Below, in pieces: positions 50,101 through 57,806 of a stretch of DNA of 64,000 nt; within the stretch, counting starts at the first letter, position 1; every line of letters starts with the position of its first letter. Below the pieces are notes generated by a model. It made no database searches. It was not told where the DNA came from and was given only the letters and a program-made list of their open reading frames with translations. Location of the stretch: the NCBI RefSeq assembly GCF_000027005.1, contig NC_012964.1, positions 1,054,001 to 1,118,000 on the forward strand, read 5' to 3'. A program made the translations under genes and the position numbers. Source of the stretch: Komagataella phaffii GS115. Taxonomy: Eukaryota; Ascomycota; Pichiomycetes; Pichiales; Pichiaceae.

Positions 50101-50607
50101 AATCCACAGACTTCTGCAACATCACTGGGACCTTCAATGACCTCTTTCAGTCGTCCTTCGATGATTCAGTCCCCAGTTGTATACAATCATCCTACCATGA
50201 GTCAGCCAAATCTGGCCTACAATTCCCATGTGCCAGTCAACTCCGGGGTTTACCCAGGTTCGTCCAGTGTAAATCTTCCAATCATGAACCCAACATTGCC
50301 AGCAGCTCTACCTCTGCAATCTGTATCCCCTGTTTCAGAAAGCTCAAATGATCCACACTCGGTATCTTCAAAAAGTAATCAAGGATACCTTCCTCCGCAA
50401 AGTCAGCCATCCGCCTTACAAAATCGAAAATCTGATCGCCAGCCTTCATCTTACGGATTAAACAGTAATATTGATCCTCGTTCAGGGCCAAAGTTGGCTG
50501 AACCAACAGATCATTTCGTACATGCTGGAGAGAAGGAAAAGAAGAAGAAGAAGAAGAAGAAGAAGGACAAGAGTAGCGATAAAGAAAAATACAAAGAAAA
50601 AGCATAA
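44167..50607 (+). CDS. SEN1: Sen1 RNA/DNA helicase
   Basis: The product has 2146 residues. Sen1 is a superfamily 1B helicase that unwinds RNA:DNA hybrids and ends transcription of non-coding RNAs with Nrd1-Nab3. The N-terminal 900 residues form the helical Sen1 domain. The helicase core (about 1240-1780) has Walker A GPPGTGKT at 1298-1305, the DEAC box near 1526, VGDPNQLPPTV, YRMHP, and TVDGFQGQEKDVI with VALTRAK. A basic acid-flanked linker (KKKRAEDSSDDEDEEDQ) lies near 970. The 365-residue tail is Ser/Pro rich with repeated LP[SP] motifs and ends in a poly-Lys tract. It is close in length to S. cerevisiae Sen1 (2231). Confidence 0.96.
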   Translation: MDEDSWSELVRSIDLSHKEVSNDQLQEKVLASTFQYLTAQSPERIKHLFCDEKNYPIAIHSLILFSFDTTPVLEWYTPKIDYCLNTCQRCISMFHKGRAKLRQDFIVTRGLDPQSVSRFMDIILNWELNRILIKFRNAITSSNGGRVQVTTELSLSVVECLYGCAMLRLSPELRTLFSTIFSDLVETQESIVPSNSPAFPGVIFFLFEGTDFERNWALSVLKSFDSRKLFIEWDLLQLEEYEVHFYRIQDPSFYNSLNCANFWCNILPLIEYTTVDNLELKLLLPASYKPMLKEVRFQIVSLDKVLINHVMSYLDYPLPFVLRALNIFLQKFSFKFWSVVAPHTFFNFMDAILGSPHFLKLLKELETKNCFLSIDKLSSKTPSFNDLIEWIPAMFKSLQGPSQQQMIIKASVFIWGQRDINISYVIELTLPLVLDCLLIQTPIYDSTFNIDVLTQSETRVFLDNNFHVVLDSTIATESPKLMDMCCELVRELILFDSKQYASSSYNLNLRKPVKLVNFLPKFWSYLSIKIPPSNLQFTSTVLESLKFICGVFVVGIGKQTPPPPGKQDERDNLLSIISKHNKNTELFFTQASQLLSTLVTFDPSVLRTALNGKQASIGYWSCILSSNQELYQSAANVLYEAFDVEGRLEGTRALLELNLQICLQSVVENLNTLLLLKVYELCPRTLRVLMDLLHSLCDPVTGVFIENNSYDSKTRESILSFWNVSWDFLCLIYDRTTYWASIYSVSVLIDFARDTLDTSHLLLDGFRSFMNVVSDKPEIKNFLFDKIMLTFHKVLTWLRLGDESLLTSCLSLVMKTLNLATELELPFDNDIIELLAKYGARAKKFNNKLSETQQFEILERARDFNSDLVNSIVAEAEEYRNSKFNLGSVESPISIPDEKPVKKLQSDLSKYIKYVKEQDVPAIMPGSRIKEIARLSAKEKAERDIRIKRMGKPEKAPAAPRPPGFNSSKKKRAEDSSDDEDEEDQNDNALDTLFHPNVEELKSKTARNLREKGKMKAQLLSMDRPKVNAAEMERKKAEYRMRMRLNVDMNPLYAKVLQWSFKRDSRTPDNADLTTYKAISDSYDSVEQYQNTFEPLLLLECWQGIQQAKETGQDQPFNLVVGSKTTTGNFFDVYASVKKSVLQDRKIGDNDLVVLAYVPDGLKNMQGLDESVPRTVVKTSEHSCLGKVREIKYSNSEFCDVTIRVHNRNNISPFLTSRSELTGLKILQMVTIEREYSSLKGLPFYDLSDKIVKAKSAEPFNIDDTTLQETMVKFRVNKSQAQAIAGASTSSGFSLIQGPPGTGKTKTILGIVGKVLTTRNNLHSTPISIPGAVTSGPRKPETGVRKVLVCAPSNAAVDELVIRLREGVPGISGQMFKPKVVRLGRSDAINSAVKDLTLEELVDAELNETARAPKADQSIREKHNKVLAERNSIREALKEVSNLKPEEVKDLQKRYSEITKAKNELGKKLDEQREEVSVSYRNREIQRRAVQFRILSQAQIICSTLSGSAHDFLATMDTSFDTVVIDEACQCIELSAIIPLRYGCKRCIMVGDPNQLPPTVLSQAAAEYKYEQSLFVRMMNVHPKSVYLLNVQYRMHPQISVFPSKEFYNGKLIDGEGTETKNTRSWHKKIPPYCFIDVTGKESTNTSNKSLFNRAEAQAVVSLIDALLGLDRDFNFASKIGVISPYKQQVVLLRDMILRKFGRNIGIDVNTVDGFQGQEKDVILFSCVRADETKGVGFLADVRRLNVALTRAKSTLLIVGHASNLSGHSLWRHLVQDSKDRNVFFTQRSLLDGGKGDVTVGVLPSGKGKRKIEGILPPEKRKNTTANRNTDFKGQLNNEQRSKFKGQKNGKKSSKDFSNVTPSNTGYVAPPTKGSLSMDSSAPQVKSGTLPSKPTSSSQRGQKVTSDSRLNRVDSKVLPSNDFETPGFITGVLPSSRGSSRDKTLPPTASPLSTPSPTSLIPRPGVLPPKPPISKLPSNPQTSATSLGPSMTSFSRPSMIQSPVVYNHPTMSQPNLAYNSHVPVNSGVYPGSSSVNLPIMNPTLPAALPLQSVSPVSESSNDPHSVSSKSNQGYLPPQSQPSALQNRKSDRQPSSYGLNSNIDPRSGPKLAEPTDHFVHAGEKEKKKKKKKKKDKSSDKEKYKEKA
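50539..50565 (+). repeat. AAG-rich repeat coding a poly-Lys tail in SEN1
   Basis: Nine or so consecutive Lys codons, mostly AAG, form a basic C-terminal tract followed by DKSSDKEKYKEKA. It may serve as a nuclear localisation signal. Confidence 0.8.
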
Positions 50608-50731
50608 ACCTCCAATGAAAAGTATGTATTAATTAAATTGAAGATGATGAAGTCATCGTATGTACATTTATAAATAGAACCGCATAATGACATTTATCAC
50701 ATGATGAGTGTAACCCGATGAAGAGGTAGGA

Positions 50732-51814
50732 CTAGTTGTCCCAGATGGCTTCCCAGTGCAACGTTTCCCCTGGTTTGAAAGGGGCTACTTGAAGATCCTT
50801 TTCGCCAATCAATTCGGGAATAAACAAATCTTTCTTGGCCAAGGAAACGGTATCTTTTGAGACTAATTCGTCATCAGTAATTCCGTAGAAAGAAAGACCA
50901 AAGGTGCCAACAAAATCTTTCAGTTTATCCAAAGCATTACGTTGCTCAAAGACTTCTGCAACATACGACAGAACGTATGGTTGAGTGAAAACCCCAGCAC
51001 ACACACCAATATGCTTTGACTTATCGTGAATTGGGTGAGGAGCAGAGTCTGACCCAAAGAAAAAATATGGCTTTCCTGAAGTTGCCGCATCTATCAGAGC
51101 TTTCTTATCTCTTGGGAGTTTGGCTACTGGTTTACAGAAATTGATAGGATTTCCAGCCCAACTATCAATTGTCAAAGATAAATGGTGAGCGGTGATAGTG
51201 GCAGCAACGGTGGGAGTTCCCGTGGTATTCTCATTTATCTTTTGAACTGCCTCAATCGCATCCTTAGTTGTGCAATGTTCCAACACAATTTTCAGGTTTG
51301 GGAAGTCCTTGTGAAGCTTGAAAAGCGCAGGGATAAACTTCGATTCGGCGTTCAAGACGTGGATATCATCTTCTTCATTTTGTTCACTTTGAACCGAAGG
51401 CTTCTCTCCATGAAGGTTGAGTATCAAATTGTGTTTCTCCATAACCGTGAAAATGGGGTAGAACTTGGAGAAATCGTTGGGATCAACCCCGAGTTTACTA
51501 TTGGTAGTGACCCCCGCTGGGTAGCACTTGATACCTCTTATGAGTTTCTCTTGAGCAGCTTGTTCAACAAGCTGAGGGGTTAAATCCTGGTTCAAATAGA
51601 AACTCATCAAAAAAGTTGTCTTTGGTGAAAGTTTTTGCAACTGAGCTTTGTACTCCACAACTTGGGCAATGGAGGTGATTGGAGGAGTCAAGTTGGGCAT
51701 TACGTAAACAACGCTCACACCTCCTTGTCTGACGGTTGGAGTTATCAGCTCCATCATTTTGTTTTGTCTAAGGTGGACATGTAAGTCTGCAGTTATACCC
51801 AGGGAAAGTTTCAT
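50732..51814 (-). CDS. URA4: Dihydroorotase Ura4
   Basis: The product has 360 residues. Ura4 catalyses the third step of pyrimidine synthesis, closing carbamoyl-aspartate to dihydroorotate. It is the type II, bacterial PyrC-like dihydroorotase: metal-binding H12 and H14 (ADLHVHLRQ), the carboxylated Lys in GIKCYPAGVTTNS near residue 96, NLHGE with its His, VLEHCTT and the late GSDSAPHP with catalytic Asp are all present. The length matches the yeast enzyme (364). It is divergent from DPH2. Confidence 0.96.
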   Translation of the reverse strand: MKLSLGITADLHVHLRQNKMMELITPTVRQGGVSVVYVMPNLTPPITSIAQVVEYKAQLQKLSPKTTFLMSFYLNQDLTPQLVEQAAQEKLIRGIKCYPAGVTTNSKLGVDPNDFSKFYPIFTVMEKHNLILNLHGEKPSVQSEQNEEDDIHVLNAESKFIPALFKLHKDFPNLKIVLEHCTTKDAIEAVQKINENTTGTPTVAATITAHHLSLTIDSWAGNPINFCKPVAKLPRDKKALIDAATSGKPYFFFGSDSAPHPIHDKSKHIGVCAGVFTQPYVLSYVAEVFEQRNALDKLKDFVGTFGLSFYGITDDELVSKDTVSLAKKDLFIPELIGEKDLQVAPFKPGETLHWEAIWDN

Positions 51815-52165
51815 TGTAGTTTGTTAGAGTTAAGCGGTGAATGAAAGAAAAAAAAGGAAAACAGCCCTGTCGATAAACTAGTCCTCGAAAGATGGAGTGA
51901 AATTTTCCTGGACCGATGAGCTGTAGAGCAGCATGTATTTCACTCTAGGTTTATTGGATTCTACCGGGTATAGTTGTTATACATAGGCACAATATCAATT
52001 ATGTTTATCGGTTTTCAGACAATAAATATCGGTATAAACTCAGGCTGCGCTCTCAGCTGCCCTCTAGCTACTGTCTCCTCCAGTATCTCCCTTTAATCAA
52101 ATCTAATCAGTTTGTTCGAGAAAGAAAAAAAAAATAACTGCTTAATCATACCATATACTCCCCTT
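51815..52165. promoter_or_regulatory. Divergent promoter, URA4 / DPH2
   Basis: The 351 bp between start codons include an A-run (51850-51855) near URA4 and another A-rich stretch (52122-52134) in the DPH2 leader. I saw no clear TATA box and no ORF. Confidence 0.4.
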
Positions 52166-53821
52166 ATGTCTCAGGCCCCAGCTTTGTCGACACATCAAGA
52201 AGCTGACCAGTTTCAGTATTCCCAAATAGAGGAGAAACGAATAGAAAGATACTATCTTGGGGAGTATAGTGACTTGAAGCAAAGGATTATTCAATTCTAT
52301 GATCTAGATGAACTGAAGACCAAGCTGCAAGAGAAAGATAATGACGGACGTCTGAAATACAAAAATATCACCCTACAATTTCCTGACTCTTTGATAGCTG
52401 ATAGCAGTATTGTACTCAGCTACCTTCAAGAGTCTCTTGTCACAAACGAGGACTGTTCTACCAAATCTTACCCCGATGTAGAAGAAATCGGTTGCAAGGG
52501 TTGCGTTGATTGTGACAAAAGAGACAAAAATAGTAAGAGTCAAGATTCGGATAAGCAGGCAATATGGATTTTGGCAGATACTGCCTATTCTTCCTGTTGC
52601 ATCGATGAAGTTGCTAGTGGGCATGTCAATGGGGACGTGGTGGTTCATTTTGGTGACGCATGCTTGAATCCAATAGACAAGCTCAATGCCCTGTATGTGT
52701 TTGGAAAGCCTCATTTGAATGCCGAAAAAATAATAGAAAGAGTTGAAGAATTGTGTTTGGAAGATGATAAAGTTGTTCTAATGAGCGATACACCATATTC
52801 CTATAATCTCTACTCAATATACCGAGAACTTAAGCCCAAGTATCCAAATTTGGCGTACGCAGATGTCGACTTTGACTTGCAGCGAGAAAATATGGAGGTG
52901 ATCGGAAAATGGAGCCAGCCACAGGATGAAGATTCGATAGCGTTTGCTAATCGCAGAATTTTTGGTTTGGTGGATGAGATTAGTAACTACAAGTTGTTCC
53001 ACATTACCTTGCCAGCTGATCCCAGATTACTCTTCCTGTCCACGAATTTCTCCTCTGTGGAAATATTTGATTGTAAGGAAAATTGTACTGTCTTGGGCCC
53101 ATTCCCTTCTCTGATGAAAAGGTACAAGCACATGCATGTTGGACGAACTGCCGGGACTATTGGCATCCTAATCAACACACTTTCCCTGGCAAATACAAAA
53201 ATTATGCTAAATACAGTCATAAAAGCCATAAGAGCAGCCGGAAAGAAGCATTACATTTTTGTGGTGGGAAAGCCTAATGTTGCCAAATTGGCGAATTTTG
53301 ATCCCATTGACATTTGGTGTATACTAGGTTGTGGACAAAGTGGCATAGTCATTGATAATGTGGGAGATTATTACAAGCCCATCATAACTCCGTACGAGCT
53401 GCAACTGGCATTGAAACCTGAGGTATCATGGACAGGCCGTTGGGTTACTGATTTCATGGAAGTAATCGAAAATGGTGAATTTGACCTAGGAAACGACGAG
53501 GATACTGAGAATGACATTGTAGAAAGGCATAAAGACGATGCACCCGAGTTCGATGCAGTTACCGGAAAGTTTTCGACGTTTTCCCGACCCCTGCGGCAAT
53601 TAAAGCACTTGGATGTGGAAGTAATTGAGAACCAAGATGAAACAGCCTTGGTCAAGAAATTTTCATCCAACTTGGCAATTCAAAGCACAGTATCCACTTC
53701 GGCTAAAGCTTTGCAAGAACGAAGCTGGACCGGTCTGGGATCCGACTTTAAAGATCTTGAAGAATACGGGGCTGCTTTGGAGGAAGGCCGGAATGGAATT
53801 GCAAGAGATTACGGACTCTAG
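52166..53821 (+). CDS. DPH2: Diphthamide synthesis protein Dph2
   Basis: The product has 551 residues from the ATG at 52166 (MSQAPALSTHQEAD), matching the yeast Dph2 start. An upstream TTG is ignored. With Dph1 it forms the [4Fe-4S] radical enzyme that transfers aminocarboxypropyl from SAM to the eEF2 histidine. Conserved blocks include LADTAYSSCCIDEVA (Cys 144-145), VVHFGDACLNP, GPFPSLMKRYKHMHVGRTAG, FVVGKPNVAKLANFDPIDIW, ILGCGQSG and the RSWTGLGSDF end. A roughly 40-residue insert just before the LADTAY block carries C97, C110, C113 and C116. Confidence 0.95.
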   Translation: MSQAPALSTHQEADQFQYSQIEEKRIERYYLGEYSDLKQRIIQFYDLDELKTKLQEKDNDGRLKYKNITLQFPDSLIADSSIVLSYLQESLVTNEDCSTKSYPDVEEIGCKGCVDCDKRDKNSKSQDSDKQAIWILADTAYSSCCIDEVASGHVNGDVVVHFGDACLNPIDKLNALYVFGKPHLNAEKIIERVEELCLEDDKVVLMSDTPYSYNLYSIYRELKPKYPNLAYADVDFDLQRENMEVIGKWSQPQDEDSIAFANRRIFGLVDEISNYKLFHITLPADPRLLFLSTNFSSVEIFDCKENCTVLGPFPSLMKRYKHMHVGRTAGTIGILINTLSLANTKIMLNTVIKAIRAAGKKHYIFVVGKPNVAKLANFDPIDIWCILGCGQSGIVIDNVGDYYKPIITPYELQLALKPEVSWTGRWVTDFMEVIENGEFDLGNDEDTENDIVERHKDDAPEFDAVTGKFSTFSRPLRQLKHLDVEVIENQDETALVKKFSSNLAIQSTVSTSAKALQERSWTGLGSDFKDLEEYGAALEEGRNGIARDYGL

Positions 53822-53990
53822 GAAACTCAGTTAGTTGTACATAGTATAAATTAGTAGGCAGACATATTGTCGTACTAACATTCTCCTCACACGACACGAC
53901 ACAATCCTTTTCGGACATCGCGAATATGTGATGCTCTGATTTCCGTTCCATTTCTTCCTGTAGCTTCAAACATATTGTCAAAGAGGAAGA

Positions 53991-54575
53991 ATGGGGCTAG
54001 CTTCTTCCAAGATTATGGACTCCCTTGCGGAGGGAACCAACTGTAGGTTGCTTTGTGTGATTTTCTTCCTTTTTTTGTTTTTGATTACTAACTTTACAGT
54101 TGATAGGGAAGAAGTCGACAGACTTAGAAAGAGATTCATGAAATTGGACACTGATGGTTCGGGTACCATTGACAAGAAAGAGTTCCTTTCGATTCCAGGT
54201 GTAAATACGAACCCACTTGCAGAACGCTTGCTAGATTTGTTTGACGAAGATGGCGGTGGAGATATTGATTTTCAAGAGTTTATCATTGGTCTTTCGACGT
54301 TTAGTAGCCGAAGTAGCATCACTGACAAATTAAGTTTTGCTTTCAAGATCTATGACATAGACAGAGATGGTTTTATTTCCAATGGAGAATTATTTATTAT
54401 ATTAAAGACTATGGTTGGTGGGAATCTGAAGGACGAAGAGCTACAACAAATAGTGGACCGGACATTGATGGAAAACGACCTCGATGGCGACGGAAAGTTG
54501 AGTTTTGATGAATTCAAGAGTGCAGTCGATCATACAAGCATTGTGAACAAGTTCACGCTGAATTTGGGAATATGA
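53991..54575 (+). CDS. CNB1: Calcineurin regulatory subunit B (spliced)
   Basis: Join 53991-54042 with 54100-54575, 175 residues, the same as S. cerevisiae Cnb1. It is the calcium-binding subunit of the calcineurin phosphatase. Gly2 in MGLASSK is a likely myristoylation site. Splicing gives the N-terminus ending [20 protein letters not shown]. Four EF-hands are visible: [36 protein letters not shown] and [12 protein letters not shown]. The intron is a multiple of three without a stop, so an unspliced message would still be read through. Confidence 0.96.
   Translation: MGLASSKIMDSLAEGTNCRLLCVIFFLFLFLITNFTVDREEVDRLRKRFMKLDTDGSGTIDKKEFLSIPGVNTNPLAERLLDLFDEDGGGDIDFQEFIIGLSTFSSRSSITDKLSFAFKIYDIDRDGFISNGELFIILKTMVGGNLKDEELQQIVDRTLMENDLDGDGKLSFDEFKSAVDHTSIVNKFTLNLGI
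54043..54099 (+). other. CNB1 intron (57 nt, stop-free)
   Basis: Donor GTAGGT, a long pyrimidine tract, branch TACTAAC at 54086-54092 and acceptor TTACAG. It holds no in-frame stop and is 19 codons long; read through, it would encode a very hydrophobic stretch. Confidence 0.92.
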
Positions 54576-54866
54576 TCAGTTTGCGATACGGTTTGAAAAC
54601 GGAAATAGGAACAAAAGGACAAGTTGGAATGAACATAGTGAACGAAATAGAATATATCAAAGAACAATTGAGACATTTGAGTAGAGTTTATCTCTTGTAT
54701 AACTGGCAGACTGCTAGGGTCGTGTAGATTAATGATTTGTCTGTTTGGCAACTGCAACTGCCAGACGGGAATATTTGGTCTCTATGATTATGTAAGCTTT
54801 CTTTATCATTCTCCCTCATCTTGTCGCGTGCGATTAGTACTCTCACTTCCAGCTTCCCCTAATCAC

Positions 54867-56570
54867 ATGGAGGAACAAAGCCCCAAATTTGAGTCTTCCT
54901 TCCCACGCAGAACGAGTGAAGGACCGGTGGATGATGTTGGAAAGTCTCCGCCAGCATCATTCTACAGAGAGCTTTTAGCAAACAAAGCTCAACAGCCCCA
55001 GTTGTCAGAAGACGAGGAAGACCATAATCCAAAAGACTTCCTGTTTAAGGAAGATAGTGAAGATGAACTACTTATACCAGACTCCGAAAATCATAACTCC
55101 AGTTCCACAAGTCCAAGAAAGTTCAAGGTCGAGAATATTCGTTGGGGTAGTGACACCTTGAATGGATCGATTCTACCGTTGAATTCTCAAGGGAGTAATC
55201 TTCAGAGCCTTCTCTCAAATGTTGGAGAATTGGAGCATCTACTATCCAAGGATGTTGCTAAGCATTCAAAATACCTAAAAGAGCAAAGTAGCAAAGTTGA
55301 AAAGGCGCGGGCTAATATTGTGACAAATTTGACCAGATTGAGCTTGGTGTTATCCAGTATCTTCAACACATACCAGGCGAAGGCACAAGACAAACAAGCA
55401 ATCTTGGACAAGATCGAAGAATGGGAGGATGAGAAGAAATCCTTGCTTGATGACATGAAAGAAGTTTTGTCTACGGATGATAATGCGGATGGTGAGACTC
55501 ACAAATTCTTAGAGTTGGCAAGCGAAAGCATAAATGTTGAAAACGAAATAGAAGCTCTGGAGACAAGGCTGAAGCAACTGAAGATTAAACAGAGAACTTT
55601 AAAAAATGAGTGTTTCCAATCCCAAGGAATAATTGAAAGCAGGCTTTCAAATTTTGTCCAAGCCGTTGAAAAGATCGAAATGAGAGAAAGAAAGAGTATA
55701 GAACAAGTGGTCCAACAATTATCAGAGAACCAATTAGGTTACTGGAATGATAATTTGGCACTAGAGGTAATGAATGGCCTGACTATCAATCCAGGAGACA
55801 TCAGTTTAGTTGAAGAATACGAACCAGTGGACATATTGAAACAAGTAGAATCATTAGAGAAACCTACAATTGCTGCAGATTACCACCTGCCCAAAAACAC
55901 GAACAAGCAAGCATCTAGGTTTACTAGGCAACTGTTGGAATTCAACTACAAATGCCAACCCAAACTGAATGTATATCCTGTTGTTGGACTAATCACAAAA
56001 GAATTGAAAGAAGACTCTGCTAAGGAACAGGAGTATAAACACAGATACGACCAAGTCACTCATACCCTATCGGCACTAAAGGATTCCTTTGCTCTGATTT
56101 ATCATACTGAACAACAATTGCAATCAATAACTCAATCTACTCAAGATTTAAAGGATTTCCAGAGTTTGATGAATCAAATGGTTGAATCACTCTTGAAAAC
56201 TCACTCTGAAGCAGACCAGTACAATCTCTATTTGGCTAAAGATGTGTTGGCACAGGAAATATCCATTATTCACCAGGCTTTAAATAAATTAAACCAATCT
56301 ACAGAATATTCATCGGTTGAGTCTGATAATGTGAAGAATCATGATGGATTATTATTTCAGACATTTTCCAAAGCTCAAGAACGAACCAAGCTACCCTCTA
56401 TCAAATCAGCAACATCCATTCGTTATGCGCCATCACTCTATAACTCACTTTCGCCTACTAGCACCAGCAAGACTACAGCTAAAGGGGAAGTAAATTATGA
56501 TGCTGGAATCAACAAATACACCAAAGTCAAAGAAGTTCTTAGATCTGGAAAAGGTAATAAGGATGAGTAA
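54867..56570 (+). CDS. Long coiled-coil protein, possibly Atg28-like
   Basis: The product has 567 residues from the ATG at 54867 (MEEQSPKFESSFPRR). The frame is open upstream to 54732, but those residues look like leader. The N-terminal 130 residues are acidic, Ser/Pro rich and probably disordered. Coiled-coil segments cover about 145-330 and 420-520. No enzymatic or membrane motif is present. Among Komagataella proteins the coiled-coil autophagy factor Atg28, needed for peroxisome degradation, has this general design, but I cannot confirm the match. A role as a scaffold is inferred only from the coiled coils. Confidence 0.7.
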   Translation: MEEQSPKFESSFPRRTSEGPVDDVGKSPPASFYRELLANKAQQPQLSEDEEDHNPKDFLFKEDSEDELLIPDSENHNSSSTSPRKFKVENIRWGSDTLNGSILPLNSQGSNLQSLLSNVGELEHLLSKDVAKHSKYLKEQSSKVEKARANIVTNLTRLSLVLSSIFNTYQAKAQDKQAILDKIEEWEDEKKSLLDDMKEVLSTDDNADGETHKFLELASESINVENEIEALETRLKQLKIKQRTLKNECFQSQGIIESRLSNFVQAVEKIEMRERKSIEQVVQQLSENQLGYWNDNLALEVMNGLTINPGDISLVEEYEPVDILKQVESLEKPTIAADYHLPKNTNKQASRFTRQLLEFNYKCQPKLNVYPVVGLITKELKEDSAKEQEYKHRYDQVTHTLSALKDSFALIYHTEQQLQSITQSTQDLKDFQSLMNQMVESLLKTHSEADQYNLYLAKDVLAQEISIIHQALNKLNQSTEYSSVESDNVKNHDGLLFQTFSKAQERTKLPSIKSATSIRYAPSLYNSLSPTSTSKTTAKGEVNYDAGINKYTKVKEVLRSGKGNKDE

Positions 56571-56599
56571 TTATTAATTAGAGTGGATACGTTTTAATT

Positions 56600-56989
56600 T
56601 CACTCTTCTTCGTCGAACAACTTGGTAATTTTTTCACTAATTTCCTTATCTTTGGTTGTCAACTCTGATGGGTCATCCTCGTTTCCATTATCATCTTGCA
56701 TCCAGAACAAACTCTTTGCCCCACTACTCAAAAATGTCAATTTGAAAACTCTACCATCTTTACAACTTTTGACGTGTTTCCACGTCACATCGCCCGGAAT
56801 GACCAAGAATGTCTCTGACTGGTTACCTTCACCAGCTGTGTTCTCAGTAGGGACCCATTTGAAATCATAAAACTCTTCGCCCTCAGCCGACAATTGGACG
56901 ATTATTTCTCCTCTTGTTGCCAAGGGTGTACAAAGCTTGGTTTCCTCGTCAATCTTGACTTTGCCTGCGTTGAACTTGATAATTGCCAT
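56600..56989 (-). CDS. RPN13: Proteasome ubiquitin receptor Rpn13
   Basis: The product has 129 residues. Rpn13 sits on Rpn2 in the 19S regulatory particle and binds ubiquitin through a Pru (pleckstrin-like) domain. Nearly the whole protein is that domain: IKFNAGKVKIDEETKLCTPL, then FKWVPTE, FLVIPGDVTW, GRVFKLTF and FWMQDDNGNED. As in S. cerevisiae (156 residues) there is no C-terminal Uch37-binding domain, and the acidic tail is shorter (KLFDEEE). The gene is convergent with the coiled-coil gene, 29 bp away. Confidence 0.95.
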   Translation of the reverse strand: MAIIKFNAGKVKIDEETKLCTPLATRGEIIVQLSAEGEEFYDFKWVPTENTAGEGNQSETFLVIPGDVTWKHVKSCKDGRVFKLTFLSSGAKSLFWMQDDNGNEDDPSELTTKDKEISEKITKLFDEEE

Positions 56990-57287
56990 TTTGCCTCCCG
57001 TTCTGGTATCGTCGTAGAGAATGGAGAAGAGTCGAACGAGATGTGGTTGAGATGTTCAAAGCGCGAATATTTTAATTCCACCTCCTGAAGATGGTTGACC
57101 CAACTAGAGCTTTAAGGACTACCAAGCTCGCAGAAACACAACCAGATTCGTAGGAAATTAATCCAGTTAGCCAATTAACTAACCACGTCTCTATCCTTCT
57201 GCGATAAACTTGCCGGAAGAAGAATTTTGAAAACCGAACCTACTGCGGTACTCGCATACGACTTTTGCATTTAAATCGTTGTAACGA

Positions 57288-57806
57288 ATGCACTTCCCTC
57301 CAGAGTCGGTGAAACCATTAGTCAAGGAAATAGCCCAGCATCTGATTGAAAACAATGAGACGGTAGCAGTGTCAGAAGGTGTTTGTGGAGGTTTACTGTC
57401 TGCTTATTTAGTGTCAATACCAGGAGCTTCACAATTCTTTCTTGGTGGCACATTAGTCTACAGTCTCAAGTCTCGATTGAAACTCAGTGGATGGGATGAA
57501 AAGGACATATCCTCATACACAGGTCCCAGTGAGGAAGTCGTTTTAAGATTGGCTAGAAATCTCAAGATGGAATTGGGAGCCACGTACGTTTTGTCTGAGA
57601 CTGGGTTTGCCGGACCATCCGGCCAGTACGGAAAAGGTAGCGACCAAGATGAGGAGGTTGGGACAGTGTATCTAGGGATCTCAACACCTCAAGGAGACTT
57701 GGCATGTGTGAAGCGTACAGGCATAAAATCACGATCTGATAACATGGCCTTATTTGCAGAGGAAGGTCTGAAGTTCTTGTTGGAACATTTGAAATCCACA
57801 AAGTGA
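57288..57806 (+). CDS. CinA C-terminal-domain protein with altered active-site positions
   Basis: The product has 172 residues. The whole protein matches the CinA C-terminal (PncC-like) fold, which in bacteria deamidates nicotinamide mononucleotide. Matching blocks are AVSEGVCGGLLSAYLVSIPGAS, GGTLVYSL, the ETGFAGPSG loop and VGTVYLGIS. The bacterial motif AESCTGG aligns here as SEGVCGG, so Gly31 stands at the nucleophile Ser, and the Lys five residues after the Tyr in YSNEAK aligns with Arg63. Activity may be lost or changed. S. cerevisiae lacks this gene, while other fungi carry it; an old bacterial origin is possible. Two short hairpins follow the stop. Confidence 0.8.
   Translation: MHFPPESVKPLVKEIAQHLIENNETVAVSEGVCGGLLSAYLVSIPGASQFFLGGTLVYSLKSRLKLSGWDEKDISSYTGPSEEVVLRLARNLKMELGATYVLSETGFAGPSGQYGKGSDQDEEVGTVYLGISTPQGDLACVKRTGIKSRSDNMALFAEEGLKFLLEHLKSTK

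Noticed and set aside
54732..54866. N-terminal extension of the coiled-coil protein (MICLFGNCNC...)
   Set aside because: The extension is cysteine- and pyrimidine-derived and unlike the acidic, disordered start at 54867. It looks like 5' leader.
56990..56998. Proteasome-associated control element before RPN13
   Set aside because: GGAGGCAAA differs from GGTGGCAAA by one base and abuts the ATG, so it is likely chance.
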